A stretch of 64,000 bases of DNA from Shewanella electrica (GCF_022321485.1 NZ_JAKOGG010000002.1:124001-188000), one strand, 5' to 3'. Positions 1-8,404 are shown, counted from the first letter of the stretch. The notes: generated from the letters alone by a model not told the origin. A program made the numbers and translations.

Positions 1-747
1 GGCGATAAATTCGGTCTGAACATCATCAAAATCGATGCAGAAGATCGCTTCCTTGATGCACTAGCCGGCATCGATGAACCAGAAGCGAAACGTAAAACCA
101 TCGGTCGCGTTTTTGTTGAAGTCTTCGATGAAGAGTCACGCAAACTTAAGAATGCGAAATGGCTTGCTCAAGGTACTATCTACCCTGACGTTATCGAATC
201 TGCCGCGTCTAAGACCGGTAAAGCGCACGTGATCAAATCGCACCATAACGTTGGCGGCCTGCCAGACGATATGAAGATGGGCTTGGTTGAACCACTGCGT
301 GAACTGTTCAAAGACGAAGTGCGTAAGATTGGTTTGGAATTGGGTCTGCCATACAACATGCTTTACCGTCACCCATTCCCAGGACCGGGTCTAGGTGTAC
401 GTGTGCTTGGTGAAGTGAAGAAAGAATACTGTGACTTGCTACGTCGCGCTGATGCAATCTTCATTGAAGAGCTGCATGCAGCTGATTTGTACAACAAAGT
501 TTCACAAGCATTCACCGTGTTCCTGCCAGTACGCTCTGTCGGCGTAATGGGCGACGGCCGTAAGTACGATTGGGTTGTATCACTGCGCGCAGTAGAAACC
601 ATCGACTTTATGACTGCCCACTGGGCGCATCTGCCATATGACTTCTTGGGTAAGGTTTCCAACCGTATCATCAACGAAATTAACGGCATCTCCCGCGTGG
701 TTTACGATATTTCTGGCAAGCCGCCAGCAACTATCGAGTGGGAATAA
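1..747 (+). CDS. guaA: GMP synthase (glutamine-hydrolysing), C-terminal part
   Basis: The reading frame is open from base 1 and ends at the TAA at 745-747, giving the last 248 residues of a protein that is about 525 residues in E. coli. GuaA aminates XMP to GMP with glutamine-derived ammonia and ATP in the cytoplasm. The visible part is the end of the ATP-pyrophosphatase domain and the GMP synthase C-terminal dimerisation domain. Recognisable signatures are [22 protein letters not shown] and the terminal KPPATIEWE. The 5' part, with the amidotransferase domain and the SGGVDS P-loop, lies outside the window. The last codons and the stop form one copy of a 15-bp repeat that recurs at 5591, so the gene end has served as an integration site without loss of the coding sequence. 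Confidence 0.97.
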   Translation, partial: GDKFGLNIIKIDAEDRFLDALAGIDEPEAKRKTIGRVFVEVFDEESRKLKNAKWLAQGTIYPDVIESAASKTGKAHVIKSHHNVGGLPDDMKMGLVEPLRELFKDEVRKIGLELGLPYNMLYRHPFPGPGLGVRVLGEVKKEYCDLLRRADAIFIEELHAADLYNKVSQAFTVFLPVRSVGVMGDGRKYDWVVSLRAVETIDFMTAHWAHLPYDFLGKVSNRIINEINGISRVVYDISGKPPATIEWE

Positions 748-748
748 T
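734..748 (+). repeat. Left attachment-site repeat (attL) in the guaA 3' end
   Basis: TCGAGTGGGAATAAT covers the last guaA codons and the stop. The identical 15 bases occur at 5591-5605. A tyrosine-integrase remnant starts about 300 bp inside the repeat, and the enclosed DNA is AT-rich. The 3' end of guaA is a known integration hot spot for genomic islands. Confidence 0.75.
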
Positions 749-793
749 GCTCCTTTAAGAAGGTCTGGCATTAACAAGCACCAAATCATACTT

Positions 794-820
794 AAGTCCG
801 CGTAATTGCGGACTTTTTTA
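794..820 (+). terminator. Rho-independent terminator downstream of guaA
   Basis: An eight-base stem (AAGTCCGC / GCGGACTT) with a six-base loop is followed by a T-rich run. It lies inside the element, so it probably arrived with it and replaces the original guaA terminator. Confidence 0.85.
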
Positions 821-1054
821 TTTTTGGTCTAGTCATTTTTGGCAATGTCTGGCAACGTCAAGCACGGTTTGACCGTGGTATTTTGATGGGTATGATTCAT
901 CGGTAATGCCATGGATTACGCCCGATACCATGCTGAGTGTTTTTTGATGGGGCATGGTATTAAATTTTTATATCTATCTGTTTTTTTAAAGATTAATCTC
1001 TAGTTTTTTAGAGGTGTTTCAGCATGGTATTAAATAAGAATAATAGGTCGAAAC

Positions 1055-1670
1055 ATGCTGACTGATACCAAGCTACGCAATCTCAAACCCAAAGATAAAC
1101 TTTACAAAGTCAATGACCGTGATGGTCTCTATGTTGCCATTACGAGCGCAGGCTCTATCTCTTTTCGCTACAACTACTCGATTAATGGAAGGCAAGAAAC
1201 CGTTACGTTTGGGCGTTACGGGGTTGGGGGCATCACGCTAGCAGAAGCGCGTGAACGGCTTAATGAAGCGAAGCGAATGGTTACTGATGGAAAATCACCA
1301 GCTAAAGAGAAAGCCCGTGCTAAGGCGAGAACGAAAGATGCAGAGACATTTGGTGCATGGGCTCAGAAATGGCTTCGTGGGTATCAGATGGCCGATTCAA
1401 CCCGTAATATTGTTCTCAAGGTGTAACGATGGGCGATAGAGAGAGGACAGAAAGTTGATAACCCGCCAGATTTGGCCCGCCTGCAAGTATCGCTCGATTT
1501 GAACCAATAGACCGTACATTAACACTGGCTGAAATCAGTTTTATGCACTGTTACATGGAAAAAGTAGGCACGACGCCTTCGATTCGCGCTGCGATAAAGT
1601 TACTTTTGCTAACGATGGTATGTAAAAACGAATTGGCTAATGTGACATGGAACGAAATTAACTTTAGTCA
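1055..1670 (+). pseudogene. P4-type tyrosine recombinase (integrase), decayed
   Basis: The first 123 codons (1055-1426) encode the N-terminal DUF4102-type arm-binding domain of P4-family phage integrases, starting MLTDTKLRNLKPKDKLYKV. Several lesions follow. From memory of the family, roughly 45 codons are missing between MADSTR and NIVLKV. A TAA at 1424-1426 replaces the aromatic codon before RWAIERGQKVDNP, which continues in the same frame. Near 1480 the frame shifts (mod-3 change), after which SIARFEPIDRTLTLAEI and IKLLLLTMVCKNELANVTW are readable. The first catalytic arginine of the usual RKSEL motif is Cys here. No catalytic His-x-x-Arg or Tyr segment is readable downstream. The family is about 400 residues, so the gene cannot make a working integrase. 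Confidence 0.85.
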
Positions 1671-1896
1671 AACTTATCGGTATCAATTGTTGATTTATGC
1701 CCGTTCTGATCCACAATGAAACCTTGCTGGCGTTCAGCTCTTGTTGTCGCCAGCAAATCAATAATTGTGGAGCGGCTTAGGGTCATAATGTCGGATAGGA
1801 TGTTTAATCGCAAAATCTAATTCTCATCAATCAGGACATGCTTTAGCTTGGCATATTTGGTTGAATGGTAGTAGCTCTTACGGAGATTTATAGTCA

Positions 1897-2097
1897 ATGG
1901 ATAAGCCTAAATCTAAACACCTTCAATCAGATGTTGGCGATGAAAACAAACGGCCGCTAGAAGGGCAAAACTTGTCAGGTCCACGGCCATTAAGTGCTCA
2001 AGAAATCGATGAATTACGCAAAGATATGAAAGACGCGTATGCGAAGATGGTCGAGGTACTTAAAAATCGGCATAAATCGAAGTATATTCTTAGATAA
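1897..2097 (+). CDS. Small hypothetical protein, 66 aa
   Basis: I do not recognise this family. The ORF starts with ATG preceded by ACGGAG about 13 bases upstream. It encodes a hydrophilic, lysine-rich protein: an N-terminal disordered-looking part (residues 1-30) and a charged segment (LSAQEIDELRKDMKDAYAKM) that should form one amphipathic helix. No signal peptide, membrane segment or cysteine motif is visible. It sits between the broken integrase and the convergent GIY-YIG gene inside the guaA element. It could be a cargo gene or the edge of a decayed one. Confidence 0.5.
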   Translation: MDKPKSKHLQSDVGDENKRPLEGQNLSGPRPLSAQEIDELRKDMKDAYAKMVEVLKNRHKSKYILR

Positions 2098-2205
2098 GTC
2101 GAAGTTACATCGAAGTAATTATTGTAACCTTACGAACATTTGAATAATGGGAAATGTCACAAGATTCAACTTATTTTTAAGGGGGATTACCGAGAAATAA
2201 AGGTA

Positions 2206-3471
2206 TTAGTGGACACGAGAATACGTTTTCCCATCCAAAAGTCTTCGTACTTGAGGTACATTAAGTGCGTCTATTTTATCTGCAATTTCTTCCACAGATA
2301 TTCCAACTTGGTGTAGTTCTCGAGCTCTACGCACTTGTTCAACTGATAGGCGACCTTCTGCACCACAGATGATTTTTGCGGCGTAACTGTCTTCCTTCCA
2401 TAATTCAGAAATTAGAAGGTTAGGAACTCCGCTTCTGGGAGTTGCTCTTTCTGCTGCATCTATTGCTCGTCTAAGTTCTTTCAACGTCGGTCTATTTTTG
2501 TTGAGGACTCTAAGTTTATGTAATTCTTGAATACCTTTGAATCCACCCGGAATCATATTTAATGCTCTTCCCTCCGCCATTTCTATATCCACTCGAGCTT
2601 CTTCCCAAGCCATAATGTCATCATAAGATTGATTGACAACTAGTAGTTCAGACATGAAGTCGACGCGTTCATTTTTAACGAAGTGCCTCCAAGCATTATA
2701 GAATTTTTTGTTTTCGCCTGATTCAATGCCACGTATATGCTCTCTCATTCTTACCAACCAGTTACGTGATGTAATACCTACATAATTGTATCGTGGTTCT
2801 TCAGGGAGTCCCTCTAAAGTCTCATTTTCGTTGAGCCATTCACGCAAGTATGAGTCCGGGTGCTGGACAACAAGGCTATGGTAGTAACCCATGTGGCCGT
2901 TTGGTTTCAATGGAAAGCCTTTCATGAGATATTGAATCGGAAGTGATATTCGCCATATATGACCGTTGAACGTCTCTTTGTATATGTGCAATATCGCCCT
3001 ATGTTGTTCTGGTGGTCGATAGCAAGATCTACATTTGCAATCGCCGAGGTTATATACTTGAACTGTCGATTCTAACAACGTCTGTTCGCTCCAGTTTTCA
3101 TGGAAGCGAGGCATGTTTTGTTTAGAACCATACCTAATTGTTAGGTCGAATGGAGCAGCATAGAATGAACGCTCCTTCATTAACTCTGGGTGAGACACTA
3201 ACTTGTGATTGTATCTCTCCATTTTGTCGACTACACCCAGCACTATGCTGTTGTACTCTTTGCTGAGATATTGAGGTTTTACACCTCCGCCGCCCATGCG
3301 AATGGTGGCTTCGTCATTTAGAGCTATTAGGTCAACATCAATCAGCTTAGCTAAAATATCTGATGGGAAAAAACTGCCGATAAGGCGTTTAACTTTTAAT
3401 GGGTCGATGTAACGAAGTTTTTTATTTGGTTGTTTAAGAGTCTTACTCATCGGTTTACGACGAATTTTCAT
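2206..3471 (-). CDS. GIY-YIG domain protein with C-terminal HTH, 421 aa
   Basis: The central part (about 228-310) matches the GIY-YIG nuclease fold: Y228/Y230 with VGIT, R236/R241 and H245 on the following helix, acidic E290/E291, and ALNMIPGG with an Asn near 305. The C-terminal 45 residues (LSVEQVRRARELHQVGISVEEIADKI, split as LSVEQVRRAREL and GISVEEIADKI) look like a resolvase-type helix-turn-helix, as in homing endonucleases and mobile nucleases. A CKCRSC cluster at 145-150 may bind metal. The N-terminal 220 residues are not recognised. The start is ATG at 3471 with a weak AGG upstream; a second Met at codon 8 is possible. The gene is transcribed against the rest of the element. A DNA-cutting role linked to mobility or defence is an inference. 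Confidence 0.7.
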   Translation of the reverse strand: MKIRRKPMSKTLKQPNKKLRYIDPLKVKRLIGSFFPSDILAKLIDVDLIALNDEATIRMGGGGVKPQYLSKEYNSIVLGVVDKMERYNHKLVSHPELMKERSFYAAPFDLTIRYGSKQNMPRFHENWSEQTLLESTVQVYNLGDCKCRSCYRPPEQHRAILHIYKETFNGHIWRISLPIQYLMKGFPLKPNGHMGYYHSLVVQHPDSYLREWLNENETLEGLPEEPRYNYVGITSRNWLVRMREHIRGIESGENKKFYNAWRHFVKNERVDFMSELLVVNQSYDDIMAWEEARVDIEMAEGRALNMIPGGFKGIQELHKLRVLNKNRPTLKELRRAIDAAERATPRSGVPNLLISELWKEDSYAAKIICGAEGRLSVEQVRRARELHQVGISVEEIADKIDALNVPQVRRLLDGKTYSRVH

Positions 3472-3986
3472 ATCAAATACCTATTGAACGCCATTTGCTG
3501 TTGTTGGACGCTAGTGAGCGAATCATCATCGTTAAAGTAATCACTTTATAGCATTACTTGAAGCGCAACTCTTCCAGAGAATACTCTGAAGCATCACAAA
3601 AAATTGGTCAATAGATCTACTCTTGATAAAAGTACTATAAGTTTTTTGGTTTAGTCTACCCTGAGTTTGTGTTGTAAATTATTGATTTATCATAATTAAA
3701 TATGAAGTATAACTTTTGCGGAATTTTTGCTAATTAACTTTAGCTAATCCGATAATCGTGCATGAAACAAGTCGCTATAGTGTTAGACTTTTGGATAAAT
3801 ATCTTATCTAAGATAGTAACTAAAACAGTTACTTATATCTGGTCAATGAGTTGCAATAACTTATAGCAATAGATGTCGGTCAGTAAGTGCTTGAATGCTA
3901 TCTAATTGATTGTAAATAAATAAGAAAATTGAAAATATCATGTTTTCTTGTTAAAATCTATTAGTGGTTTAACGGGAGATATTTAT
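3472..3986. other. AT-rich divergent intergenic region
   Basis: This 515-bp gap separates the minus-strand GIY-YIG gene from the plus-strand regulator/Fic pair. It is strongly AT-rich and must hold both divergent promoters. I see no convincing ORF or RNA gene in it. A self-regulated promoter for the toxin-antitoxin-like pair is expected here, but no clear operator repeat stands out. Confidence 0.5.
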
Positions 3987-4664
3987 ATGAAGACCGAAAC
4001 TCGTATGCGCCAGTCGATTCAACACCGTTGTGGAGTTGTACTATCTCGTTCTGATTTGGCTCCGTTGGGAAGCAAGACTCAAGTTACACATGCATTGAGT
4101 GTGTTATTGAAAAATGGTGAACTTCTTCGCCTTTCTCAAGGGGTTTACGCTAAGGCCAAAAGATCGGGGAATGATGTAAAAGCGCAGGGCAGTCTTGATG
4201 TTATTATTCGTGAAGCAGCTAACAAATTAGGCTTCAAGCTTCGACAAAATGACTTGAGCTTCGATAGTGTAAATACCCCACAAGGTGAAATTATTGTTGA
4301 AGTCGATGCACCAAGAGTTAAGCGCAAGCTTGTCATTAATGGGAAGACTATTTGCTTTCGGAGTTATAGACGCAAGTCTGGTACTAAAAATACAGAATTC
4401 AAATTGGAAAAGACACCTCCAACCAAAGGCGTTGCTCGTTATGTCACAGAGCTTGCTCGCTATTACAACGTATCTTATTGCTACAACGCGATGGATCAGT
4501 GGGCTGATGCTGTAACACGCTTAGCTGGTGATGAGGTGGTACATAATGCCGTCGAAGATCTTCTTGTTGCTCTAAAACGTGCGGGAAAAATCACTAAGCA
4601 AGAAGTTGCTATATTGTCAGTCAATTATCTGAGGGAACAAAAACAAAGTGTTCGATCCATTTAA
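3987..4664 (+). CDS. DUF6088/AbiEi-like winged-helix protein, putative antitoxin
   Basis: The start is ATG at 3987, with GGGAG (3974-3978) eight bases upstream; an in-frame ATG at 3948 has no such site. The protein has 225 residues. Its N-terminal 60 residues follow the pattern of AbiEi-type winged-helix antitoxins: a first helix, SRSDLAPLGS, then VTHALSVLLKNGELLRLSQGVYAK, here read as two parts (VTHALSVLLKNGELL and RLSQGVYAK). The rest resembles the DUF6088 family as I remember it. The 3' end overlaps the Fic gene by 17 bases, which indicates coupled translation. It is probably the DNA-binding, autoregulating partner of the Fic protein. Direct antitoxin activity is inferred from gene order only. 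Confidence 0.7.
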   Translation: MKTETRMRQSIQHRCGVVLSRSDLAPLGSKTQVTHALSVLLKNGELLRLSQGVYAKAKRSGNDVKAQGSLDVIIREAANKLGFKLRQNDLSFDSVNTPQGEIIVEVDAPRVKRKLVINGKTICFRSYRRKSGTKNTEFKLEKTPPTKGVARYVTELARYYNVSYCYNAMDQWADAVTRLAGDEVVHNAVEDLLVALKRAGKITKQEVAILSVNYLREQKQSVRSI

Positions 4665-5364
4665 TGATTTTGAGCAAGTCGGATATTTACGTAACAATCA
4701 TGGTGAAAAAGACCCATCAATCGTTCGTCAACTTGAACATACAATGTTTCGTGCTGGTCTAGATGAAGCTTTAGTTTACTTAGAGGGAAGAAAGGACCTG
4801 CGTTACGAAGATTTCTTGGAAGTTCATCGGATATTATTCGAAGCATTCTATCCGTGGGCAGGTCAAGATCGTGCAATTACTGCTCCTAATTGTGCGGTAT
4901 CTAAAGCTGGTACGATGTTTTGCCATCCTAGTGATGCTCGATTAGCTATTGAGCAGGGCTTACGTCTCGGACAAAATGCAGAGTCTATGCGTCAGCGACC
5001 TGGTGAGGTTATGGGCTTTTTTGCGTACGGACACCCTTTTCTTGATGGGAACGGACGTACTATGTTAATTATTCATAATGAGCTTTGTCATCGAGCAGGC
5101 TTTTCAATTGAATGGCATAAAACCAATAAAACAGATTACTTAAGAGCCTTAAGTGCTGAAATTGAATCCCCATCAAAAGGGATTTTGGATGACTACTTAT
5201 GTCAATTTATAAGTGGTACTCAAGATCGAGATCTTTGGGGGGAATCTATAAATGGTATTCGTGGTTTAGACGGCCAAAGCATAGAAAATTCCGTAGATGG
5301 TGAGTATACAGACTCTGCCGTTGCTCAAAAGTATCAATCATTTGATATGAATAGGGGGCTGTGA
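4648..5364 (+). CDS. Fic domain protein, putative AMPylating toxin
   Basis: A 238-residue Fic protein starts at GTG 4648, with GAGGG (4632-4636) upstream, inside the end of the preceding gene. The Fic motif is at residues 129-140: HPFLDGNGRTML. The catalytic His129, Asp133, Asn135 and Arg137 are present. The last position of the HxFx(D/E)GNGRxxR consensus is Leu140 instead of Arg, so phosphate coordination or autoinhibition may differ. No (S/T)xxxE(G/N) inhibitory helix is evident in this protein. Fic enzymes usually transfer AMP, or sometimes another phosphate-bearing group, to hydroxyl side chains of target proteins. With the upstream winged-helix gene it resembles a two-gene toxin-antitoxin module carried by the guaA element. 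Confidence 0.85.
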   Translation: MFDPFNDFEQVGYLRNNHGEKDPSIVRQLEHTMFRAGLDEALVYLEGRKDLRYEDFLEVHRILFEAFYPWAGQDRAITAPNCAVSKAGTMFCHPSDARLAIEQGLRLGQNAESMRQRPGEVMGFFAYGHPFLDGNGRTMLIIHNELCHRAGFSIEWHKTNKTDYLRALSAEIESPSKGILDDYLCQFISGTQDRDLWGESINGIRGLDGQSIENSVDGEYTDSAVAQKYQSFDMNRGL

Positions 5365-5371
5365 TAGTGCT

Positions 5372-5557
5372 TTGGAAGGACTGATTCAGACTTGGCCAGT
5401 CTATACTCCAATGAACTTTATTAGAGCTACATGGACATTCAGAGGAGCTGATGCTCGTCTGAAAACCGAACTAAAACATCGACTAGAAGAAAAAAATCAA
5501 AAAAATTCTGCGCATGGTATAGATGATGGTATTGAGAAAAGTGGCATTCCTAACTAG
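5372..5557 (+). CDS. Possible small ORF after fic, 61 aa
   Basis: This ORF begins with TTG seven bases after the Fic stop, with AGGGGG about 14 bases upstream. An internal ATG at 5411 has no Shine-Dalgarno sequence. The protein is hydrophilic with a basic middle (RLKTELKHRLEEKNQKN). I do not recognise it. It ends 34 bases before the right attachment repeat, so it may be a third gene of the module or a remnant at the element edge. Confidence 0.3.
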   Translation: MEGLIQTWPVYTPMNFIRATWTFRGADARLKTELKHRLEEKNQKNSAHGIDDGIEKSGIPN

Positions 5558-5590
5558 CTGTTATTTATATGTATTTTTTTCCGTTGATAT

Positions 5591-5605
5591 TCGAGTGGGA
5601 ATAAT
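5591..5605 (+). repeat. Right attachment-site repeat (attR)
   Basis: An exact copy of the 15 bases that end guaA, TCGAGTGGGAATAAT, is followed immediately by DNA of normal chromosomal composition. It lies 27 bases before a strong terminator that was probably the original guaA terminator. Confidence 0.75.
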
Positions 5606-5631
5606 TCCCGCTAGCTAAACGTTTTGATATT

Positions 5632-5658
5632 AAAAAGCCCGCATTGTTGCGGGCTTTT
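5632..5658. terminator. Bidirectional terminator
   Basis: A ten-base stem (AAAAGCCCGC / GCGGGCTTTT, loop ATTGTT) lies between the right end of the element and the stop of the minus-strand XRE gene. T and A runs on both sides allow it to work in either direction. Confidence 0.85.
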
Positions 5659-5662
5659 GTTG

Positions 5663-6460
5663 TTACGCGGATTCACTTTGCGCGTACACCACTAAGCGGA
5701 GGTGACGATCTGCATCGATGGTCAGCGAGGTGTGTTCAAATGCAACGCTGTTACCATCAATGTTGAGGTGGCGGATACCATTGCATGGCGCATGTACATC
5801 ATGTTGTTGCCACCACGTATGAAAATCCGGTGACACTTTCTTGAGTTCATTCACTAGCGCTTGAATGTCGCTCTGCTGATTTGATACCGCGTAATCTCGG
5901 CGGAAACTGGACAATATTCGCGGGGCTTCTGTTTCCCAACCGACAAATAGCTCTCGTAATGCGGGCGCGGTAAACAACACCCATAACAGGTTACGGCGTT
6001 CACTCGAGTAGCTGTCAAAATTGAACAGCTGATTGGCACAGCGGTTATAAGCGAGCACGTCCCAGCGCAGGTTTAACACGTAAGCTGGACGGCCGCACAA
6101 GGCCAGATCGTCCATCAGTCGATGTATCAAACGGGGCACTTCACACCACGTTTTGCCTACATCGGCGGGAGGACGTTCGTGCGCAAGTAAAAAGAGATGG
6201 CGGCGTTCTGCCGCATCGAGTTTGAGCACTCTGGCGAGATTATCTAAGAAATTGGCGGATACGCCGATGTCACGACCTTGTTCCAGCCATGTATACCAAG
6301 TCAATCCAACCCCGGCGAGGGCGGCGACTTCTTCGCGACGCAGGCCCGATGTTCGACGGCGTACGCCACTGGGCAATCCCACATCTGATGGCAACAGACG
6401 TTCACGACGTGAACGTAAAAAGGTCGCGAGTTCTTCGCGAGTTCGCTGCATGGTACGCAT
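5663..6460 (-). CDS. XRE-family transcriptional regulator with MmyB-like domain
   Basis: An N-terminal helix-turn-helix of the XRE type spans about residues 5-75, with the family hallmark RRTSGLRREEVAALAGVG and the recognition segment TWYTWLEQGRDI. It is followed by a MmyB-like ligand-binding domain (about 100-260) with the usual NLRWDVLAYN motif. The family is thought to bind small hydrophobic ligands, but the ligand here is unknown. I prefer ATG at 6460 because GTGGGA lies six bases before it; a GTG at 6472 is an alternative. It is divergent from the DHA2 exporter, so it most likely controls that gene and itself through the shared 100-bp region. Confidence 0.85.
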   Translation of the reverse strand: MRTMQRTREELATFLRSRRERLLPSDVGLPSGVRRRTSGLRREEVAALAGVGLTWYTWLEQGRDIGVSANFLDNLARVLKLDAAERRHLFLLAHERPPADVGKTWCEVPRLIHRLMDDLALCGRPAYVLNLRWDVLAYNRCANQLFNFDSYSSERRNLLWVLFTAPALRELFVGWETEAPRILSSFRRDYAVSNQQSDIQALVNELKKVSPDFHTWWQQHDVHAPCNGIRHLNIDGNSVAFEHTSLTIDADRHLRLVVYAQSESA

Positions 6461-6503
6461 CGTTAATCCCACTCATACTGTTAGCTTTAGTAATAGCATA
6501 ATG

Positions 6504-6518
6504 TGTTAAATTGTAACA
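6504..6518. promoter_or_regulatory. Inverted repeat, candidate operator of the XRE regulator
   Basis: TGTTA-AATTG-TAACA forms a perfect dyad between the divergent regulator and exporter genes, about 45 bp from each start. Its position fits an operator. Binding is inferred. Confidence 0.4.
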
Positions 6519-6564
6519 GTTTAATGAGGCGCTAGAATGAGTTTTTCAGTTGTTGGAGACCAAT

Positions 6565-8028
6565 GTGGAAACTCAAGCTCAGCGTTTTACCGCCTGTCAG
6601 CATCCCTCTCAATCGGCCCCTTGGCGTGGTTTATACGTGTTGTTATTGGCAGGCTTTGTCACGATTTTTGATCTGTTCGTGGTCAATGTTGCCATTCCCA
6701 GTATGCAAAGCGGATTGAACGCCAGTTTTTCACAAATTGGTTTTATCGTGGCGGGGTATGAATTGGCATTTGGCGTATTGCTGATTACCGGTAGTCGGTT
6801 AGGCGATATGTTCGGCCGCCGCCGCTTGTTTATTGTCGGTATGGCGGGATTTACCTTGGCCTCAATTTTTTGTGGGCTGGCACCTAGCGCCAATATTCTG
6901 ATCGGCGCCCGTGTGTTGCAAGGGCTTGCGGCCGCGCTGCTATTTCCACAGGTTTATGCGTTGATCCGCGTTAACTTTGTTGGTGATGACAGCCGCCGGG
7001 CATTTGGTTTGCTGGGGATGACGCTCGGTTTAGCCGCTATTGCCGCGCAGGTATTCAGTGGCTGGATGGTGCATGGCAATTTCTTTGATCTCGGTTGGCG
7101 CAGCATCTTTCTCATTAATGTGCCGATCGGATTGCTTGCCATCATCACTGCGCGCTGGATCCCCGAGTCACGCGCGGCCAACCGCGCTGATCTGGATTGG
7201 TGCGGTGTGTCGTTGGTCAGTATTGGGTTGTCGCTGCTATTAATTCCACTGATTAAGGGGCCGGAACAAGGCTGGCCGGATTGGACCCTATGGTCATTGG
7301 TGGGCGCGGTATTGATGCTGGTTGCTTTCTATTATCAGCAGGAGCACCAGCGAAATGCTAACCGACTTCCGCTGGTGGATATGCGGCTGTTATTGCAAAA
7401 GCGTTTCACCTTAGGAACGCTATTGGTGCTGCTGGTTTATTCTACATCCAGCTCATTTTTCTTAAGTTTTGCATTGCTGGTGCAGACAGGCTTTGGGCTC
7501 GACCCATTGCTGGCGGGAAGTATCTTTGCGCCGTGTAGCGTAGGTTTTGTCGTGGCCTCATTAGTTACACCCAAACTCATTACAAAATGGGGTGAAAAGG
7601 TGATTGTGGTAGGCGCATTAATTTACGCTGTTTCTATCGGCCTATTGATTGTACAAGTCTATGCAGCGGGGGCCGAACTCGAAGCGGTCCTGTTAATTCC
7701 CGTATTATTGATTATTGGGTTCGGTCAGGGTGCCATCATGACACCGCTACTCAATTTGGTATTAGGTTTTGTTGACGAACAGCAAGCGGGGATGGCATCT
7801 GGCGTCGTTTCCACCGTGCAGCAAGTTGGTGCGGCGTTTGGAGTAGCGGTGATAGGTATTTTATTTAGTACAGCATTATCAGTGAGTAATGACTCCGGCG
7901 AGTTGGCAAGTCAGTATTCGTCTGCGTTTGTGACAGGAATGCTCTATAACTTTGCCGCAGCGGTGATGGTGTGTTTGCTGCTGATGAAGTTGCTGGCGGC
8001 GAAGCACTTAGGCTGCCTAAGGCTGTAA
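6565..8028 (+). CDS. DHA2-family MFS drug exporter
   Basis: A polytopic inner-membrane protein of 488 codons with about 14 hydrophobic segments, typical of the DHA2 (EmrB/QacA-like) proton-driven exporters. Visible motifs are DLFVVNVAIPSM in helix 1 and GSRLGDMFGRRRLF (motif A) after helix 2. ARVLQGLAAALLFP, later in the N-terminal half, is motif-B-like. I chose GTG at 6565 because GGAG (6555-6558) lies six bases upstream; a TTG at 6550 also opens the frame. The neighbouring divergent XRE regulator suggests inducible efflux of a toxic compound. No membrane-fusion protein gene is adjacent, so it may act alone across the inner membrane. Confidence 0.88.
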   Translation: METQAQRFTACQHPSQSAPWRGLYVLLLAGFVTIFDLFVVNVAIPSMQSGLNASFSQIGFIVAGYELAFGVLLITGSRLGDMFGRRRLFIVGMAGFTLASIFCGLAPSANILIGARVLQGLAAALLFPQVYALIRVNFVGDDSRRAFGLLGMTLGLAAIAAQVFSGWMVHGNFFDLGWRSIFLINVPIGLLAIITARWIPESRAANRADLDWCGVSLVSIGLSLLLIPLIKGPEQGWPDWTLWSLVGAVLMLVAFYYQQEHQRNANRLPLVDMRLLLQKRFTLGTLLVLLVYSTSSSFFLSFALLVQTGFGLDPLLAGSIFAPCSVGFVVASLVTPKLITKWGEKVIVVGALIYAVSIGLLIVQVYAAGAELEAVLLIPVLLIIGFGQGAIMTPLLNLVLGFVDEQQAGMASGVVSTVQQVGAAFGVAVIGILFSTALSVSNDSGELASQYSSAFVTGMLYNFAAAVMVCLLLMKLLAAKHLGCLRL

Positions 8029-8404
8029 TAAGCGAGGAGGCGGGATTCATGTGGAGTACTGCTAACGTATTCAATAAGTGATATTCGTGATCACTAAACT
8101 TGGTGGTTGGCCGTCATATTCATCATGGCAAATCATGAGGCTGGTTGGTTTGCCCTTCATCTGAAGGCGTTCGCGTTTGTGGGCGCGATTTGCCTGCTAC
8201 TCAAAAGGTAAAAATTGAACAGCTCACTATAGATAAGTTGAATACTGGCGGTGCAGATTTCCACTGCAATCGTTAAAATTGCATTGGATGTTGCTGGCGC
8301 TCGGCAAGTGACAGATTACAAAGTGGGGAAGGGCTTCGATAGTTTATTTCGCGGGATGCATTTACTGTCATTCCTGCCCGTAAAAGGGCAGGAATGTTGC
8401 GGCG
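8029..8404. other. Intergenic region, no clear gene
   Basis: This 376-bp stretch follows the exporter. It contains a strong hairpin at 8369-8396 and a 28-codon ORF (8125-8211, MANHEAGWFALHLKAF...) with a hydrophobic end that I cannot support as a gene. No terminator with a T-run follows the exporter. Confidence 0.4.
8369..8396. terminator. Hairpin, possible terminator of the DUF3617 gene
   Basis: A perfect 11-bp stem (CATTCCTGCCC / GGGCAGGAATG) with a six-base loop lies just beyond the minus-strand stop at 8405. No T-run follows on either strand, so it may stabilise the mRNA end rather than terminate. Confidence 0.45.

Larger units (their letters stand above)
749..5605. mobile_element. Small guaA-targeted integrative element, decayed
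   Basis: A 4.86-kb AT-rich segment is bounded by the 15-bp direct repeats at 734-748 and 5591-5605. It contains an inactivated P4-type integrase next to the left repeat, a 66-residue ORF, a GIY-YIG/HTH gene on the minus strand, and a regulator/Fic pair next to the right end. A guaA-proximal terminator lies just inside the left end, and another lies just outside the right end, where the original guaA terminator would be expected. With a dead integrase the element should be immobile unless helped in trans. The boundaries are inferred from the repeats; empty-site data would settle them. Confidence 0.7.

Noticed and set aside
8266-8281. 16-bp exact match GCAATCGTTAAAATTG with 21164-21179
   Set aside because: One such 16-mer pair is expected by chance in a window this size, and the flanks show no further similarity or element features.
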